A stretch of 64,000 nucleotides of DNA from Lachnospiraceae bacterium (GCA_024698705.1 JAILQX010000051.1:25592-89591), one strand, 5' to 3'. Shown: positions 16,961 through 26,440, counted from the stretch's first letter. Notes: generated from the sequence alone by a model not told the origin. Made by a program: numbers and translations.

Positions 16961-18439
16961 ATGAACAATAACATAAAGGCTGAAAAAGCATATGCAAACA
17001 AAGTTGCCTGCAACTTGTACACGATCGTCACATTTGTACTTGCGTTGGCGTATCTGGTACAGTTCATTCAGGGCTCCAGAACACTTTTGATATTTACGAT
17101 CCTCATGATAGCCGATATCGGCCCGTGGATCGCATGCAAGGTCATATACAGGAATGATCCCGCTTCAGAGATCATCAGACATGTTATGGCTATCGGATAT
17201 GCAATATTCTATTTACTGATATGCTTTACGAGTCCCGAACAGCAGGTATATGTATATGCTGTTCCGATGATGCTCGTGATAATGCTGTTCAACGATTTTG
17301 CATTCTCAGTGAAGATATCTGTCGGCGTAGGAGTCATAGCGATCGCTCATGCGATAGTATTTACGGCCAGAAAGGGCTGGACGCACGAGGCACTCGCCGC
17401 AATGGAGATCGAGGTTGCGCTTATGGTTCTCGTTTCCGTGTTTACCATAATCGTAAGCCGTGTGATAGCTAACCTTAATAAGCAGAAGATTGACAGTATC
17501 AATGAGGCGGGTCAGAAAACGGAGCATATGCTTGACAGCATCAAGCAGATCTCCGGTATATTGATCGATAAGGTTGGCGAGATATCCGACAAAATGACAA
17601 CACTGACAGCATCAAGTGAAGAGACTCTTTCAGCGATGCAGGAGATCCAGACCGGAACCGGCGATACGGCCGAATCCGTTCAGAATCAGTTATATAAGAC
17701 CGAAGAGATACAGAATCAGATAGACAAGGTCACACAGGCAGCCAACAGCATCGGAGATGATGTTGTGATCTCTGCGGATGCGTGTCAGGAAGGCAGCGAG
17801 AATATCAACAGGCTCATCGAGCAATCAAAGGTTTCCGAAGAAGCCGGCAATAAGGTCATGGCGGAGGTTGATGACCTTAAGAACAGTACGGCCCAGATGC
17901 AGTCCATAGTTGAATTGATCAAAAATGTGGCATCACAGACAAGTTTACTTGCTCTGAATGCTTCGATCGAAGCCGCAAGAGCAGGTGAAGCGGGAAGAGG
18001 CTTTGCCGTTGTTGCAACAGAGATATCAAACCTTGCCGGACAGACACAGACAGCTACCGGCGATATCAGTGATCTGATCGCAGGTATCGGCAAAGAGATG
18101 AAGGAAGTTGTATCTGCGATCGATTCGCTCGTCGAGAGCAACAAGATCCAGAACGAATCGGCGGCGGTAACAAAGGACAGCTTCGAGAGGATAGTAGGAA
18201 GCATAGGCGGTATCCGAACCAATTATCAGGAACTTTCCGATATAGTCAATACACTCGTATCGGCTAATCAGGAGATTGTTGAGAGTATACAGACGATATC
18301 TGCCATAACCGAGGAGGTTTCCGCACATACCAACAATACATGCGCGTCTACCGAACAGACAGAGCAGATCATCGAGTCGGTTCAGGAAATAGTTGAGCAG
18401 ATGAACGGTAATGCCGAAGAATTGAAGAGTCTGACCTGA
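16961..18439 (+). CDS. Methyl-accepting chemotaxis protein with multi-helix membrane sensor
   Basis: 492 aa. Unlike the two-helix receptor nearby, the N-terminal 175 residues hold about six membrane helices with short loops ([32 protein letters not shown] and others), suggesting sensing within or near the membrane. There is no obvious HAMP. The cytoplasmic domain carries the conserved tip [23 protein letters not shown] follows CGGAGGG. Ligand unknown. A terminator follows. Confidence 0.9.
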   Translation: MNNNIKAEKAYANKVACNLYTIVTFVLALAYLVQFIQGSRTLLIFTILMIADIGPWIACKVIYRNDPASEIIRHVMAIGYAIFYLLICFTSPEQQVYVYAVPMMLVIMLFNDFAFSVKISVGVGVIAIAHAIVFTARKGWTHEALAAMEIEVALMVLVSVFTIIVSRVIANLNKQKIDSINEAGQKTEHMLDSIKQISGILIDKVGEISDKMTTLTASSEETLSAMQEIQTGTGDTAESVQNQLYKTEEIQNQIDKVTQAANSIGDDVVISADACQEGSENINRLIEQSKVSEEAGNKVMAEVDDLKNSTAQMQSIVELIKNVASQTSLLALNASIEAARAGEAGRGFAVVATEISNLAGQTQTATGDISDLIAGIGKEMKEVVSAIDSLVESNKIQNESAAVTKDSFERIVGSIGGIRTNYQELSDIVNTLVSANQEIVESIQTISAITEEVSAHTNNTCASTEQTEQIIESVQEIVEQMNGNAEELKSLT

Positions 18440-18468
18440 CGGCAACTCTTTGAGTGATAAGACTGCAG

Positions 18469-18498
18469 GCTCCTCGGATGAAGGTCCGGGGAGCTTTT
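18469..18498 (+). terminator. Rho-independent terminator after the chemoreceptor
   Basis: 10-bp stem GCTCCTCGGA (18469-18478)/TCCGGGGAGC (18485-18494) with one wobble, then TTTT. Confidence 0.75.
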
Positions 18499-18516
18499 GA
18501 TGTACACAGGTAATGT

Positions 18517-18582
18517 AAAGTTTTCTGTGAGAACTTTGCGCTACGAGGCCGCGCCTTCACGAAGTGAACTTTTCATGGCGTG
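18517..18582 (+). promoter_or_regulatory. Structured leader upstream of the DMT transporter (unassigned)
   Basis: Two hairpins in the RNA: a 9-bp stem with a 3-nt loop (18517-18537), then a 6-bp CGCGCC/GGCGTG stem (about 18550-18555 with 18577-18582) enclosing TTCAC-GAA-GTGAA (18556-18568). I do not recognise a known riboswitch class, and no terminator is visible. Confidence 0.35.
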
Positions 18583-18612
18583 ATCCTCAATAAACACAGG
18601 AAAATACAAGAC

Positions 18613-19491
18613 ATGGAAAAGCAGACACAATGGAATGATCAGAAACTGGGAATAATATACATAACCGCATCGGCGTTCTGTTTTGCGCTTATGAATCTCT
18701 TCATAAGGCTGGCAGGTGATGTTCCGACATTGCAGAAATGCTTTTTCAGGAATTTCTTTGCACTTATGATAGCGGTTTTCGCCCTTATCAGGACTAAGAC
18801 AAGGTTTAAGATCGGGGAGGGCAATTTCAAATATCTTTTCATACGTTCCTTAAGCGGGGCGCTCGGAATGGTATTGAATTTTTATGCAATAGACCACATG
18901 AATATTTCCGATGCATCCATACTCAACAAGCTGTCGCCTTTTTTTGCCATCGTGTTTTCCATATTTGTGATGAAAGAGGTTGCCGACAGATATGAATGGG
19001 CAGCCGTGATCGCAGCATTCATAGGTGCATTGTTTGTGGTAAAACCGAGCTTCAATGCGGAGGTCATACCGGCTGTGGCAGGTGTGCTCGGCGGCCTCGG
19101 TGCGGGACTTGCCTATGCTTACGTGAGAAAGCTGGGCAGCAGGGGAGAAAACAGCATGATAATCGTAGCTTTTTTCTCCGGCTTTACAACGTTGTTCCTG
19201 CTTCCGAACCTTGTTTTGCACTACAGTCCGATGAGCGGGATACAGTGGATGTTTCTGGTACTGACAGGAATGGCTGCGGCAGGCGGACAGATATTTATAA
19301 CCAATGCCTACACGAAAGCGCCCGCCAAAGAGATATCCGTATTTGATTATTCGATAGTCATATTTACGGCTGTCTTCGGTTTTATGTTCCTGGATCAGAT
19401 ACCGGACATATTCAGTTTCATCGGATACGTGATCATAATCGGGACCGCCATCATAAAATGGCATTATGCAAGAAAGATATCAGAGGTCTGA
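18613..19491 (+). CDS. EamA/DMT-superfamily transporter
   Basis: 292 aa with about ten membrane helices in two EamA repeats (first about residues 10-140, including FALMNLFIRLAGDVPTLQKCFFRN; second about 150-285, ending FIGYVIIIGTAIIKW). Members export metabolites or drugs by exchange with protons or other solutes; substrate unknown. ATG 18613 was preferred; a GTG at 18580 in the same frame would add 11 residues and place the start inside the structured leader. Confidence 0.85.
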   Translation: MEKQTQWNDQKLGIIYITASAFCFALMNLFIRLAGDVPTLQKCFFRNFFALMIAVFALIRTKTRFKIGEGNFKYLFIRSLSGALGMVLNFYAIDHMNISDASILNKLSPFFAIVFSIFVMKEVADRYEWAAVIAAFIGALFVVKPSFNAEVIPAVAGVLGGLGAGLAYAYVRKLGSRGENSMIIVAFFSGFTTLFLLPNLVLHYSPMSGIQWMFLVLTGMAAAGGQIFITNAYTKAPAKEISVFDYSIVIFTAVFGFMFLDQIPDIFSFIGYVIIIGTAIIKWHYARKISEV

Positions 19492-19513
19492 AAACCGCGT
19501 ATTTACGCTATTG

Positions 19514-19560
19514 CAACCACCGGTTGACAAATTTCAAAGTAAACTTTATGGTTGGCAACC
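19514..19560 (+). promoter_or_regulatory. Promoter flanked by two GGTTG/CAACC palindromes (candidate autoregulatory operator)
   Basis: TTGACA (19524-19529), 17 bp, TATGGT (19547-19552). CAACC-ACC-GGTTG (19514-19526) overlaps the -35 and GGTTG-G-CAACC (19550-19560) overlaps the -10. The shared half-site over both promoter elements is what a repressor would need. The Xre regulator encoded next is the obvious candidate. Confidence 0.65.
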
Positions 19561-19580
19561 GACACATCTGGTACATTTGC

Positions 19581-19594
19581 CTTGTTCGAACAAG
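19581..19594. promoter_or_regulatory. Perfect 14-bp palindrome in the Xre leader
   Basis: CTTGTTCGAACAAG, about 30 bp downstream of the -10. Could be a further operator or a short RNA stem. It does not fit the GAAC-N4-GTTC LexA pattern. Confidence 0.4.
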
Positions 19595-19671
19595 ACAGCA
19601 AACAGATTTGTTGGAGCCGGACCGATCTTATAAAGAAAGGAAAATATCTTATGGCTCCGGAAAGGAAAAAT

Positions 19672-20664
19672 ATGATACTTGCAGATAAGATTATAAACGA
19701 AAGAAAAAAATGCGGATGGTCGCAGGAGGAGCTCGCTGAGAAGCTTGGTGTATCACGTCAGTCGGTTTCCAAATGGGAAGGAGCCCAGTCGGTTCCGGAT
19801 CTTGGTAAGATTCTTTTGATGGCCGATCTGTTCGGAGTTACAACGGATTATCTTCTTAAGGATGAGATCGTTCCCACGTCGGATAATAATGAGCTGAGGG
19901 CCGATTCCGATTCCGTTCCGCCAAAGACAAAGATATCAATGGAAGAAGCCAATGAGTTTCTCTCACTTAAGAGATGGGCAGCTCCGAGAATGGCAATAGG
20001 TGCGGCATTGTGTGTTATCAGCCCGGTTCCGATTATCTTTCTGGCAGCCCTGAGCGAGGTTGCCCGGTATAACATCTCCGAAAATTTTGCCGGGGGCATG
20101 GGGACCATCCTTCTTTTCGTGATCATCACTATAGCGGTACTTTTGATGACCAATACGGAGCACAGGATAAAGAAATATGCAAACCTTTCGGATAAGGATT
20201 TTGAAACGGAATATGGTGTTACAGGAATGGTAAGGGAAAGGCTGGCGTCATTTGATACAACGAATCACAGAAACATCATGATCGGTATCACCTTAAGCAT
20301 CCTCGGTGTTATCCCGATACTGGTTTCGGCATTTCTGGAATTTCCGGACTATGTAACGGTGATGATGGTATGCGTGATGTTTCTTATGATCGCCACAGCA
20401 ACGATATTGTTTACCTACACGACAATCATCAGCGGATCCATGAAACTGCTTCTCAACGAAGATGATACAAGCTATGAGAACAGAAAGAAAGAGAAGCGCA
20501 TGGGTAAGATAACCGGTGCATACTGGTGTATAGTCGTTGCTATTTTCCTCGGATACAATTTCGTTACGAAGAATTACGACACATCATGGATCATCTGGCC
20601 TGTGGCCGGAGTGTTGTATGCGGCATTCCGCGGCATCGTGAGTATGTTTTTTAAGGAAGACTGA
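19672..20664 (+). CDS. Xre-family regulator with C-terminal membrane domain
   Basis: 330 aa. The N-terminal helix-turn-helix (ADKIINERKKCGWSQEELAEKLGVSRQSVSKWEGAQ) is the Cro/CI type, followed by a linker and about five membrane helices between residues 105 and 325, in pairs around charged loops. Membrane-tethered Xre proteins of this layout are common in Lachnospiraceae; the membrane part probably senses envelope or small-molecule cues. ATG 19672 follows GGAAAGGA and matches the usual family N-terminus; an ATG at 19651 also has a site and would add 7 residues. Probably autoregulated through the palindromes upstream. Confidence 0.85.
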   Translation: MILADKIINERKKCGWSQEELAEKLGVSRQSVSKWEGAQSVPDLGKILLMADLFGVTTDYLLKDEIVPTSDNNELRADSDSVPPKTKISMEEANEFLSLKRWAAPRMAIGAALCVISPVPIIFLAALSEVARYNISENFAGGMGTILLFVIITIAVLLMTNTEHRIKKYANLSDKDFETEYGVTGMVRERLASFDTTNHRNIMIGITLSILGVIPILVSAFLEFPDYVTVMMVCVMFLMIATATILFTYTTIISGSMKLLLNEDDTSYENRKKEKRMGKITGAYWCIVVAIFLGYNFVTKNYDTSWIIWPVAGVLYAAFRGIVSMFFKED

Positions 20665-20747
20665 TACGGTTTTATAAAAACGTTTGTTTCCGGGTACGGG
20701 AAATAAGTCATTTCATACGTCCCGGAGACAGCGTTTGGGTGAGTTTT

Positions 20748-21368
20748 ATGAAAAGATGTGTTATTGTCGGCGGGGCCGATATAAAAGATGTGGAAAATAT
20801 AAGATCATACCTCAGGGATGATGACTTCTTTATATTCTGTGATTCGGGACTTAAACACATGGAAGGGTTAAATGTGAAGCCGGATCTGATAGTCGGGGAT
20901 TTTGATTCGCATGAGAATCCCAACCTGAGTGTTGAGACCATAGTACTGCCATGTGAAAAGGATGATACCGACAGTTTCTTCGCGGCAAAACAGGGGTTAA
21001 AGAGAGACTTTGACGAGTTTCTCCTGATTGGTGTGATAGGTCAGAGGATAGACCACACGCTGGCCAATATTTCGATACTGTTAATGCTTGATAAGGAGAA
21101 TAAAAAGGCAAAAGCCGTTGATGATTACAGTGAGCTTGAGATAGCGTCGGATGAGACGGTTTACGTGGAAGATAAGTATGCGTATTTTTCGCTTCTCAAT
21201 ATAACGGGAACAGCACGGGATATAACTATAAAGGGAGCAAAGTATCCCCTTGATGACGGTGAGATAAATGTCGATTATCAATATGGCGTGAGCAATGAAG
21301 TATTGCCCGGACAGACGGCTGAGATAACAGTCGGGGAGGGAAAACTTCTTCTGGTTAAGGTCTTCTGA
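20748..21368 (+). CDS. thiN: Thiamine pyrophosphokinase
   Basis: 206 aa, full length. Transfers pyrophosphate from ATP to thiamine to give TPP. Motifs: CVIVGGADI at the start, FCDSGLKHMEGLNVKPDLIVGDFDS (active-site Asp pair), EKDDTDSFFAAKQGL (metal-binding DDTD) and GVIGQRIDHTLANI. The C-terminal domain is the small beta-sandwich of the family. ATG 20748 follows GGGTGA; an in-frame GTG at 20739 is a weaker start. No TPP riboswitch is visible upstream. Confidence 0.93.
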   Translation: MKRCVIVGGADIKDVENIRSYLRDDDFFIFCDSGLKHMEGLNVKPDLIVGDFDSHENPNLSVETIVLPCEKDDTDSFFAAKQGLKRDFDEFLLIGVIGQRIDHTLANISILLMLDKENKKAKAVDDYSELEIASDETVYVEDKYAYFSLLNITGTARDITIKGAKYPLDDGEINVDYQYGVSNEVLPGQTAEITVGEGKLLLVKVF

Positions 21369-21422
21369 CAAACAGATCATACGATGCCCTGAGCGATCCG
21401 ATATCATACCGGAGAGGTCATA

Positions 21423-22808
21423 TCAGATATCCTCGTAGTTCATGCATCCACCGCGACCGTTGTGTTTAACATGATAGAGAGCCTTGTCCGCATGGGCAAA
21501 AAGCTCATCCGTGTATCCGTTTTCGGAAAACGCGATCCCCACACTGAGGGAGATATCATATCCGACGCTGTAATCCTGATCGCGTTTAATATGACGATTG
21601 ATCTCAGCGATCTTGTGACTGACCATATGCCGGTCATTTTCATTGGTATCAAGCATGATGATGATAAATTCATCGCCACCGTATCTTATAACATAATCAT
21701 TTTCACGGAAGGATTTTTTGAGAGAAGAGGCAACGAGCATCAGAGCCTGATCACCGGATTCATGTCCGTAGTTATCATTTATTTCCTTGAATTTATCTAT
21801 GTCAATAAGAATAAGCGTTATCGAGCCGTGATATTTGACCAGCTCGCGCTTAAGACTGTTAAATGCTGCACGGTTCAGCAGTTTGGTAAGGGCATCGTGT
21901 TCTGCTTTGTAAACTAGCTTATTGTGGTTTCGCAGATTGCGGTCGAACATGTTGTTGTATGTCCTGGCAAGATAGCGGAATTCAAACATGCCGGATTCGG
22001 GAAGTTTGCTCTGGCTTTTTATACACAGGATGTACTCCTTAAGCTGTCTGATAACTGAAAAGTACATTATCATAAACGAGAGCGCGATGATCGAGATCAA
22101 AATGACAACGCCGACTGTCTGCAGGGAAAGTGCCTTGTTGAGATCTTCGGTGCTTTCTTTCTGTTTGTCGGCGGCCAGCTTCTTTATGTGTTCAGAGGTT
22201 TCATTGACCTGAGCGATTATCATTGATTTGGATTCCGAATATTTTGAACCGAAGACCATATCATTTGCAAGATTTACGGCAGCCAGGCTGTTGAGCGCAC
22301 TGTCGGTATCGCTCAGTTCCACACGGTCAAGTTCCGGAATACCCTCGACCTTAAGATTTTTGGAATTTATGATGAGCTTCATCGCATACATTTCCTGCTC
22401 GGCCAGGCTGTTGGATTCATTGAGAGCCTGAAGCAGTGACATGTAAGCATCATCATCGGGAAATATCTCAGACAGTCCTTTGACTGCTTTCTCACGGTGT
22501 CCGCTGTGTAATTCGTCAAAATATGCGTAGATATAAGCGGTATCCTCGGTGATCACAAATTGGCGTACCTGATTGGTAAGATGATCCGAAGCTTTCTGAA
22601 GGGATTCGATATTATCTCTGGCCATAACGTAGTCGTTCATGGAATCGATCATTGAATTGTATTTGTTCGATACATTATTGATCGTATAGAGAGCAATGCA
22701 CGACGCTATGATGGAAGCGACGAACATATAAACGAGGACAACGCTAAGCTGGATCCCCTTGACCTGTTCTTCACTTTGTGATTCGAATTTAACTATCTTA
22801 AGACCCAT
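21423..22808 (-). CDS. Membrane diguanylate cyclase with four-helix-type sensor
   Basis: 461 aa. Helix 1 near residues 20-42 (LSVVLVYMFVASIIASC), about 200 residues of extracytoplasmic helical sensor, helix 2 near 240-262 (TVGVVILISIIALSFMIMYF), a linker, then GGDEF with catalytic RYGGDEFIIIM and I-site REND five residues before it. Predicted active, product-inhibited c-di-GMP synthase. The internal ATG at 22808 follows GGAAAGGA; an ATG at 22832 lacks a site. Convergent with thiN. Confidence 0.9.
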   Translation of the reverse strand: MGLKIVKFESQSEEQVKGIQLSVVLVYMFVASIIASCIALYTINNVSNKYNSMIDSMNDYVMARDNIESLQKASDHLTNQVRQFVITEDTAYIYAYFDELHSGHREKAVKGLSEIFPDDDAYMSLLQALNESNSLAEQEMYAMKLIINSKNLKVEGIPELDRVELSDTDSALNSLAAVNLANDMVFGSKYSESKSMIIAQVNETSEHIKKLAADKQKESTEDLNKALSLQTVGVVILISIIALSFMIMYFSVIRQLKEYILCIKSQSKLPESGMFEFRYLARTYNNMFDRNLRNHNKLVYKAEHDALTKLLNRAAFNSLKRELVKYHGSITLILIDIDKFKEINDNYGHESGDQALMLVASSLKKSFRENDYVIRYGGDEFIIIMLDTNENDRHMVSHKIAEINRHIKRDQDYSVGYDISLSVGIAFSENGYTDELFAHADKALYHVKHNGRGGCMNYEDI

Positions 22809-22885
22809 GACATCCTTTCCGGATTTCGACATGTCGTATTACCGAAATTAACAAAAACATTATAAATCCAAGATCCCTTTATTAC

Positions 22886-22925
22886 CAGTAAAAAGTTTGA
22901 TTTTTTACTGATTTATCAATATAAT
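22886..22925 (+). promoter_or_regulatory. Promoter with inverted repeat over the -35, upstream of the metal-binding protein gene
   Basis: TTGATT (22897-22902), 17 bp, TATAAT (22920-22925). CAGTAAAAA (22886-22894) and TTTTTACTG (22902-22910) form a 9-bp inverted repeat centred on the -35, a natural repressor position. Confidence 0.6.
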
Positions 22926-22987
22926 CATTTTATCGGATAAAGATATATTTTATTTAACGTACAGATCATTCACAAGGAGGGCATGAA

Positions 22988-23206
22988 ATGGAATACAACG
23001 TTAAGATAGAAGGCATGATGTGCGGTATGTGCGAGGCACATGTCAATGATGCCATAAGAAATAATTTCGATGTTAAAAAGGTAAAATCATCTCATAAGAA
23101 AGGACTTACGACGATCAAGGCTGCAAGCGACATCGATACCGAAAAGCTAAAGGAAGTAATAAAGAACGAAGGTTACACGGTTCTTGAAGTATCGGTTATG
23201 GCATAA
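22988..23206 (+). CDS. Heavy-metal-associated (HMA) domain protein, CopZ-like
   Basis: 72 aa, a single ferredoxin-like HMA domain. The metal site is GMMCGMCEAHV (CxxC preceded by G-M), and YTVLEVSVMA closes the sheet. Such proteins carry Cu(I) or other soft metals in the cytosol, but no copper ATPase or CopY is encoded nearby, so the cargo is open. Site AAGGAGGG before ATG. The next gene starts 10 bp after the stop. Confidence 0.88.
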   Translation: MEYNVKIEGMMCGMCEAHVNDAIRNNFDVKKVKSSHKKGLTTIKAASDIDTEKLKEVIKNEGYTVLEVSVMA

Positions 23207-23216
23207 GGAGGTATAT

Positions 23217-24104
23217 GTGAACGGATTTGATTCATATTACACTCTCAGCGATGGCTCAAAGTTGCCAAAGATCGGCTTTGGTACCTACAATGAGGAATTT
23301 GCGGATAATGAAAAGGTGATAAGCACTGCGATAGAAGCAGGCTATCGCTTTTTTGACACGGCTTCGCTCTATGAGACCGAGAGATATCTTGGCAATGCAA
23401 TAAAAAAGAGCGGTATCCCGAGAGATGAATTCATAGTCGAGACCAAGCTGTGGATCGACGAGATGGGCTATGACGGGGCAAAAAAAGCCGTGGAAAGATC
23501 GCTCAAAAGATTACAGACCGACTATATAGACATATACATGATGCACTGGCCCAGACAGACAGGAGAGCTCGATGAGGACTGGAAGACACTGGATATGAAA
23601 ACATGGAAAGCCATGGAAGAGATGGTCGACGAGGGTATCGTAAAGAGGCTGGGAGTAAGTAATTTTCTCCCGCATCACCTCGATAATCTTCTTGCGCACT
23701 GCCGTATCGCGCCCGTGGTGGATCAGCTTGAGCTGCATCCGGGTTATTCACAGGAGTGTGCGCTGGCATATCTGAGGGAAAAGAACATACTTCCCATGGC
23801 ATGGAGTCCCCTGGGAAGAGGCAGGGAAAATGCAACGGCAGGCAACAGCATACTTGTTAAACTGGCTGAACGATATGGCAGGAGTGTTCAGCAGATCAAT
23901 CTGCGGTTCTTGCTTCAGAAGGGAATACTGCCCATACCGAAGGCTTCCTCAAAAGAGCACATGATGAGCAATGCCAATGTATTTGACTTTGAACTGAGCG
24001 CAGAGGATGTAAGCATGCTTTCATGCATGCCGCAGACGGCATGGCTTGAAGAACATCCGGATTTTTATATTCCGGACAGAAAGAGTAATCCCGACAATAT
24101 CTGA
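23217..24104 (+). CDS. Aldo/keto reductase
   Basis: 295 aa. NAD(P)H-dependent carbonyl reductase fold (TIM barrel). Tetrad visible: Asp and Tyr in RFFDTASLYETE, Lys in VETKLW, His in YMMHWP. Cofactor-binding region is near PKASSKEHMMSNANVFDFELS. GTG 23217 was chosen because AAGGAGG lies 5 bp upstream; an ATG at 23184 would run into the previous gene. It is in the HMA-AKR-NifS-MnmA transcript; its link to sulfur transfer is unclear. Confidence 0.9.
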   Translation: MNGFDSYYTLSDGSKLPKIGFGTYNEEFADNEKVISTAIEAGYRFFDTASLYETERYLGNAIKKSGIPRDEFIVETKLWIDEMGYDGAKKAVERSLKRLQTDYIDIYMMHWPRQTGELDEDWKTLDMKTWKAMEEMVDEGIVKRLGVSNFLPHHLDNLLAHCRIAPVVDQLELHPGYSQECALAYLREKNILPMAWSPLGRGRENATAGNSILVKLAERYGRSVQQINLRFLLQKGILPIPKASSKEHMMSNANVFDFELSAEDVSMLSCMPQTAWLEEHPDFYIPDRKSNPDNI

Positions 24105-24114
24105 GGACAATAAA

Positions 24115-25254
24115 TTGATTTATCTGGATCATGCAGCTACGACAAAGCCACGTAAAGAGGTTGTGGAAGCCATGCTTCCTTATCTCGGGGAGAAGTATTA
24201 CAATCCGTCGGCATATTATCGGGTCGCGAACAATGTAAAAAACGATATGGAAACCGCAAGAGCGCGGATAGCACTGTGCCTTCAGGTTCAGGCCGGGAGT
24301 ATTTATTTTACCGGAGGCGGTACGGAGTCCGATAACTGGGCGATACGCGCAGCGATTGCCGGTGCAGGGATAAAAGGTTCCGGGGGCAAAAAGGGAAAGC
24401 ATATCATTTCCACGCGCATAGAGCATCCTGCGGTAAGCAATACCCTGAGGTATCTTGAAGAGAACGGTTGTGAGGTAACGAGGCTCGGAACCGACAGATA
24501 CGGAATGATCTCAGTGGATGAACTGGCAGATGCGATCAGGGAGAATACGGTACTGATATCTGTCATGCATGCGAACAACGAGATAGGAACGATCGAACCT
24601 ATCGAAGAGATCGGAAGGATCGCACATGAGAGAGGCGTGCTTTTTCATACGGATGCCGTACAGAGTTTCGGTCACATACCGATAGACATGAGCAGCATAG
24701 ATCTGCTGTCGGCAAGTTCGCACAAGATATACGGACCCAAAGGTGTCGGGCTGCTTTACATCAATCCGAAGATCAGGCTGGGACGCATGATGTTCGGCGG
24801 AAATCAGGAAATGGGTCGCAGACCCGGAACCGAAAATGTAGCGGGTATCATGGGATTTGCAAAAGCTGCGGAACTGATATTTGATGAAACAGACAATTTG
24901 GCAGAACATGATAACAGCCTCAGGGAAAGATTGAAAAGAGAACTGAGTGAAGCGATTCCCGGAGTGAGGTTCTCAGGTCATCCGGACAGACATCTGCCGG
25001 GGATCTTAAGCGTGACATTTGAACATATGAGTAATGAGGTGATCCTCATAGGACTCGACAGAGAGGAAATCCTGGCTTCGGCCGGAAGCGCATGTTCAAC
25101 AGGGGCCATGGAGCCTTCAAAGGTACTCAAGGCCTGCGGGGCGAGCGATGAGGAGGCTCACGGTACGATAAGGTTCAGTATCGGAAGAGAGAATACCGAA
25201 GAGGATATAGACGAGACGGTCAGAGTGCTTAAGAAGATCGTAAACAGGAGTTGA
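24115..25254 (+). CDS. iscS: Cysteine desulfurase (NifS/IscS type)
   Basis: 379 aa. PLP enzyme that removes sulfur from cysteine as an enzyme-bound persulfide. N-terminal IYLDHAATTKPRKEV, then MHANNEIGTIEPI, PLP-lysine in SASSHKIYGPKGVG and catalytic Cys in ASAGSACSTGAMEPS. TTG 24115 was chosen because GAGGA precedes it and it gives the family's usual N-terminus. The next gene encodes MnmA, so this enzyme is probably its dedicated sulfur donor. Confidence 0.93.
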   Translation: MIYLDHAATTKPRKEVVEAMLPYLGEKYYNPSAYYRVANNVKNDMETARARIALCLQVQAGSIYFTGGGTESDNWAIRAAIAGAGIKGSGGKKGKHIISTRIEHPAVSNTLRYLEENGCEVTRLGTDRYGMISVDELADAIRENTVLISVMHANNEIGTIEPIEEIGRIAHERGVLFHTDAVQSFGHIPIDMSSIDLLSASSHKIYGPKGVGLLYINPKIRLGRMMFGGNQEMGRRPGTENVAGIMGFAKAAELIFDETDNLAEHDNSLRERLKRELSEAIPGVRFSGHPDRHLPGILSVTFEHMSNEVILIGLDREEILASAGSACSTGAMEPSKVLKACGASDEEAHGTIRFSIGRENTEEDIDETVRVLKKIVNRS

Positions 25255-25257
25255 CAT

Positions 25258-26328
25258 TTGAAAAAAGTAGTTGTGGGCATGTCCGGAGGAGTTGATTCTT
25301 CCGTATGTGCCTATCTTTTGAAAAAACAGGGATATGATGTCATAGGTGTGACCATGCAGATATGGCAGCCTGATGACAGCATCGCAGAACGTGAAGGCAG
25401 CTGCTGTGGTATTTCGGCAGTAACGGATGCAAGGAGAGTTGCGGGACAACTGGATATACCTTACTATGTTATGAATTTCAGGGAGGAATTCAAAAAGTAT
25501 GTCACGGATCCCTTTATAGAAGAATACATGCGCGGAAGAACTCCCAACCCGTGTATAGTATGCAACAGATATCTCAAGTGGGGAGAATTGCTAAAAAGAA
25601 GCAGGGAACTCGGCGCGGATTATATCGCAACAGGACATTACGCTCAGATCCTGCAGCTTGATAACGGAAGGTATACCATCAAAAAGTCCGAATCCGACAC
25701 CAAGGATCAGACCTATGTACTCTATAATCTCACGCAGGATCAGCTTGCACATACACTCATGCCTGTGGGAAGTTATGAGAAGACTGAGATCAGGAGGATA
25801 GCGCAAGAGGCAGGATTGTCCGTTGCACATAAGAAGGACAGCCAAGACATTTGCTTTGTAAATGACGGTAACTATGCCGATTTTATCAGGACCAATACAG
25901 GAAGCAGCGGCACAGAGGGTAATTTTGTAACTGCTGACGGAGAGATCATAAAGAGGCACGAGGGTACGGTCAATTACACGATCGGTCAGAGAAAGGGCCT
26001 CGGCATAGCGCTCGGTCATCCCGTATATGTCAACGATATAAATGTTGAGACAGGCGATGTCTGTGTCGGAGAAGAGGACGTACTCTTTAAGACCACGCTC
26101 ACGGCGGACAGCATAAGCCACATGGGTGCGGAAAGATTTGATGAGAATGAGCGGTACACAGCCAAGATCAGATATTCGCAGAACAGTGTACCCTGTCATG
26201 TAAGATACACAGATGACGACAGGATAGAGGTGGAGTTTGAGCGACCTGTGAGAGCCGCGACACCGGGTCAGGCCGTTGTCATTTACAAGGACGACTGGAT
26301 CGCAGGTGGCGGAACCATATGCAGGTGA
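25258..26328 (+). CDS. mnmA: tRNA-specific 2-thiouridylase
   Basis: 356 aa, full length. Adds the 2-thio group to U34 of Lys, Glu and Gln tRNAs. PP-loop VVVGMSGGVDSSV at the N-terminus adenylates the base; catalytic Cys in TPNPCIVCNRYLKWG and in SQDICFVNDGNY. TTG start 25258 lies 3 bp after the desulfurase stop with AGGAG upstream. Confidence 0.95.
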   Translation: MKKVVVGMSGGVDSSVCAYLLKKQGYDVIGVTMQIWQPDDSIAEREGSCCGISAVTDARRVAGQLDIPYYVMNFREEFKKYVTDPFIEEYMRGRTPNPCIVCNRYLKWGELLKRSRELGADYIATGHYAQILQLDNGRYTIKKSESDTKDQTYVLYNLTQDQLAHTLMPVGSYEKTEIRRIAQEAGLSVAHKKDSQDICFVNDGNYADFIRTNTGSSGTEGNFVTADGEIIKRHEGTVNYTIGQRKGLGIALGHPVYVNDINVETGDVCVGEEDVLFKTTLTADSISHMGAERFDENERYTAKIRYSQNSVPCHVRYTDDDRIEVEFERPVRAATPGQAVVIYKDDWIAGGGTICR

Positions 26329-26384
26329 GATCCCGGGTCCGGATACATAAGTTAAAAATATATACAAAATTTTTTAAAAAATTG

Positions 26385-26413
26385 TTGACAGCGATTTTAA
26401 ATCGTATTATTCT
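26385..26413 (+). promoter_or_regulatory. Promoter of the trp operon
   Basis: TTGACA (26385-26390), 17 bp, TATTCT (26408-26413). The spacer holds CGATTT-T-AAATCG (26392-26404), a 6-bp inverted repeat that may be a repressor site in addition to the T-box downstream. Confidence 0.75.
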
Positions 26414-26440
26414 AACTTCAACTTAATAAAATAAACCGTT

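Noticed and set aside
20665..20747. TPP riboswitch before thiN
   Set aside because: No CUGAGA/thi-box core in the interval.
25591..26367. 258-codon minus-strand frame opposite mnmA
   Set aside because: mnmA is unambiguous across the whole interval; no site or motifs in the antisense frame.
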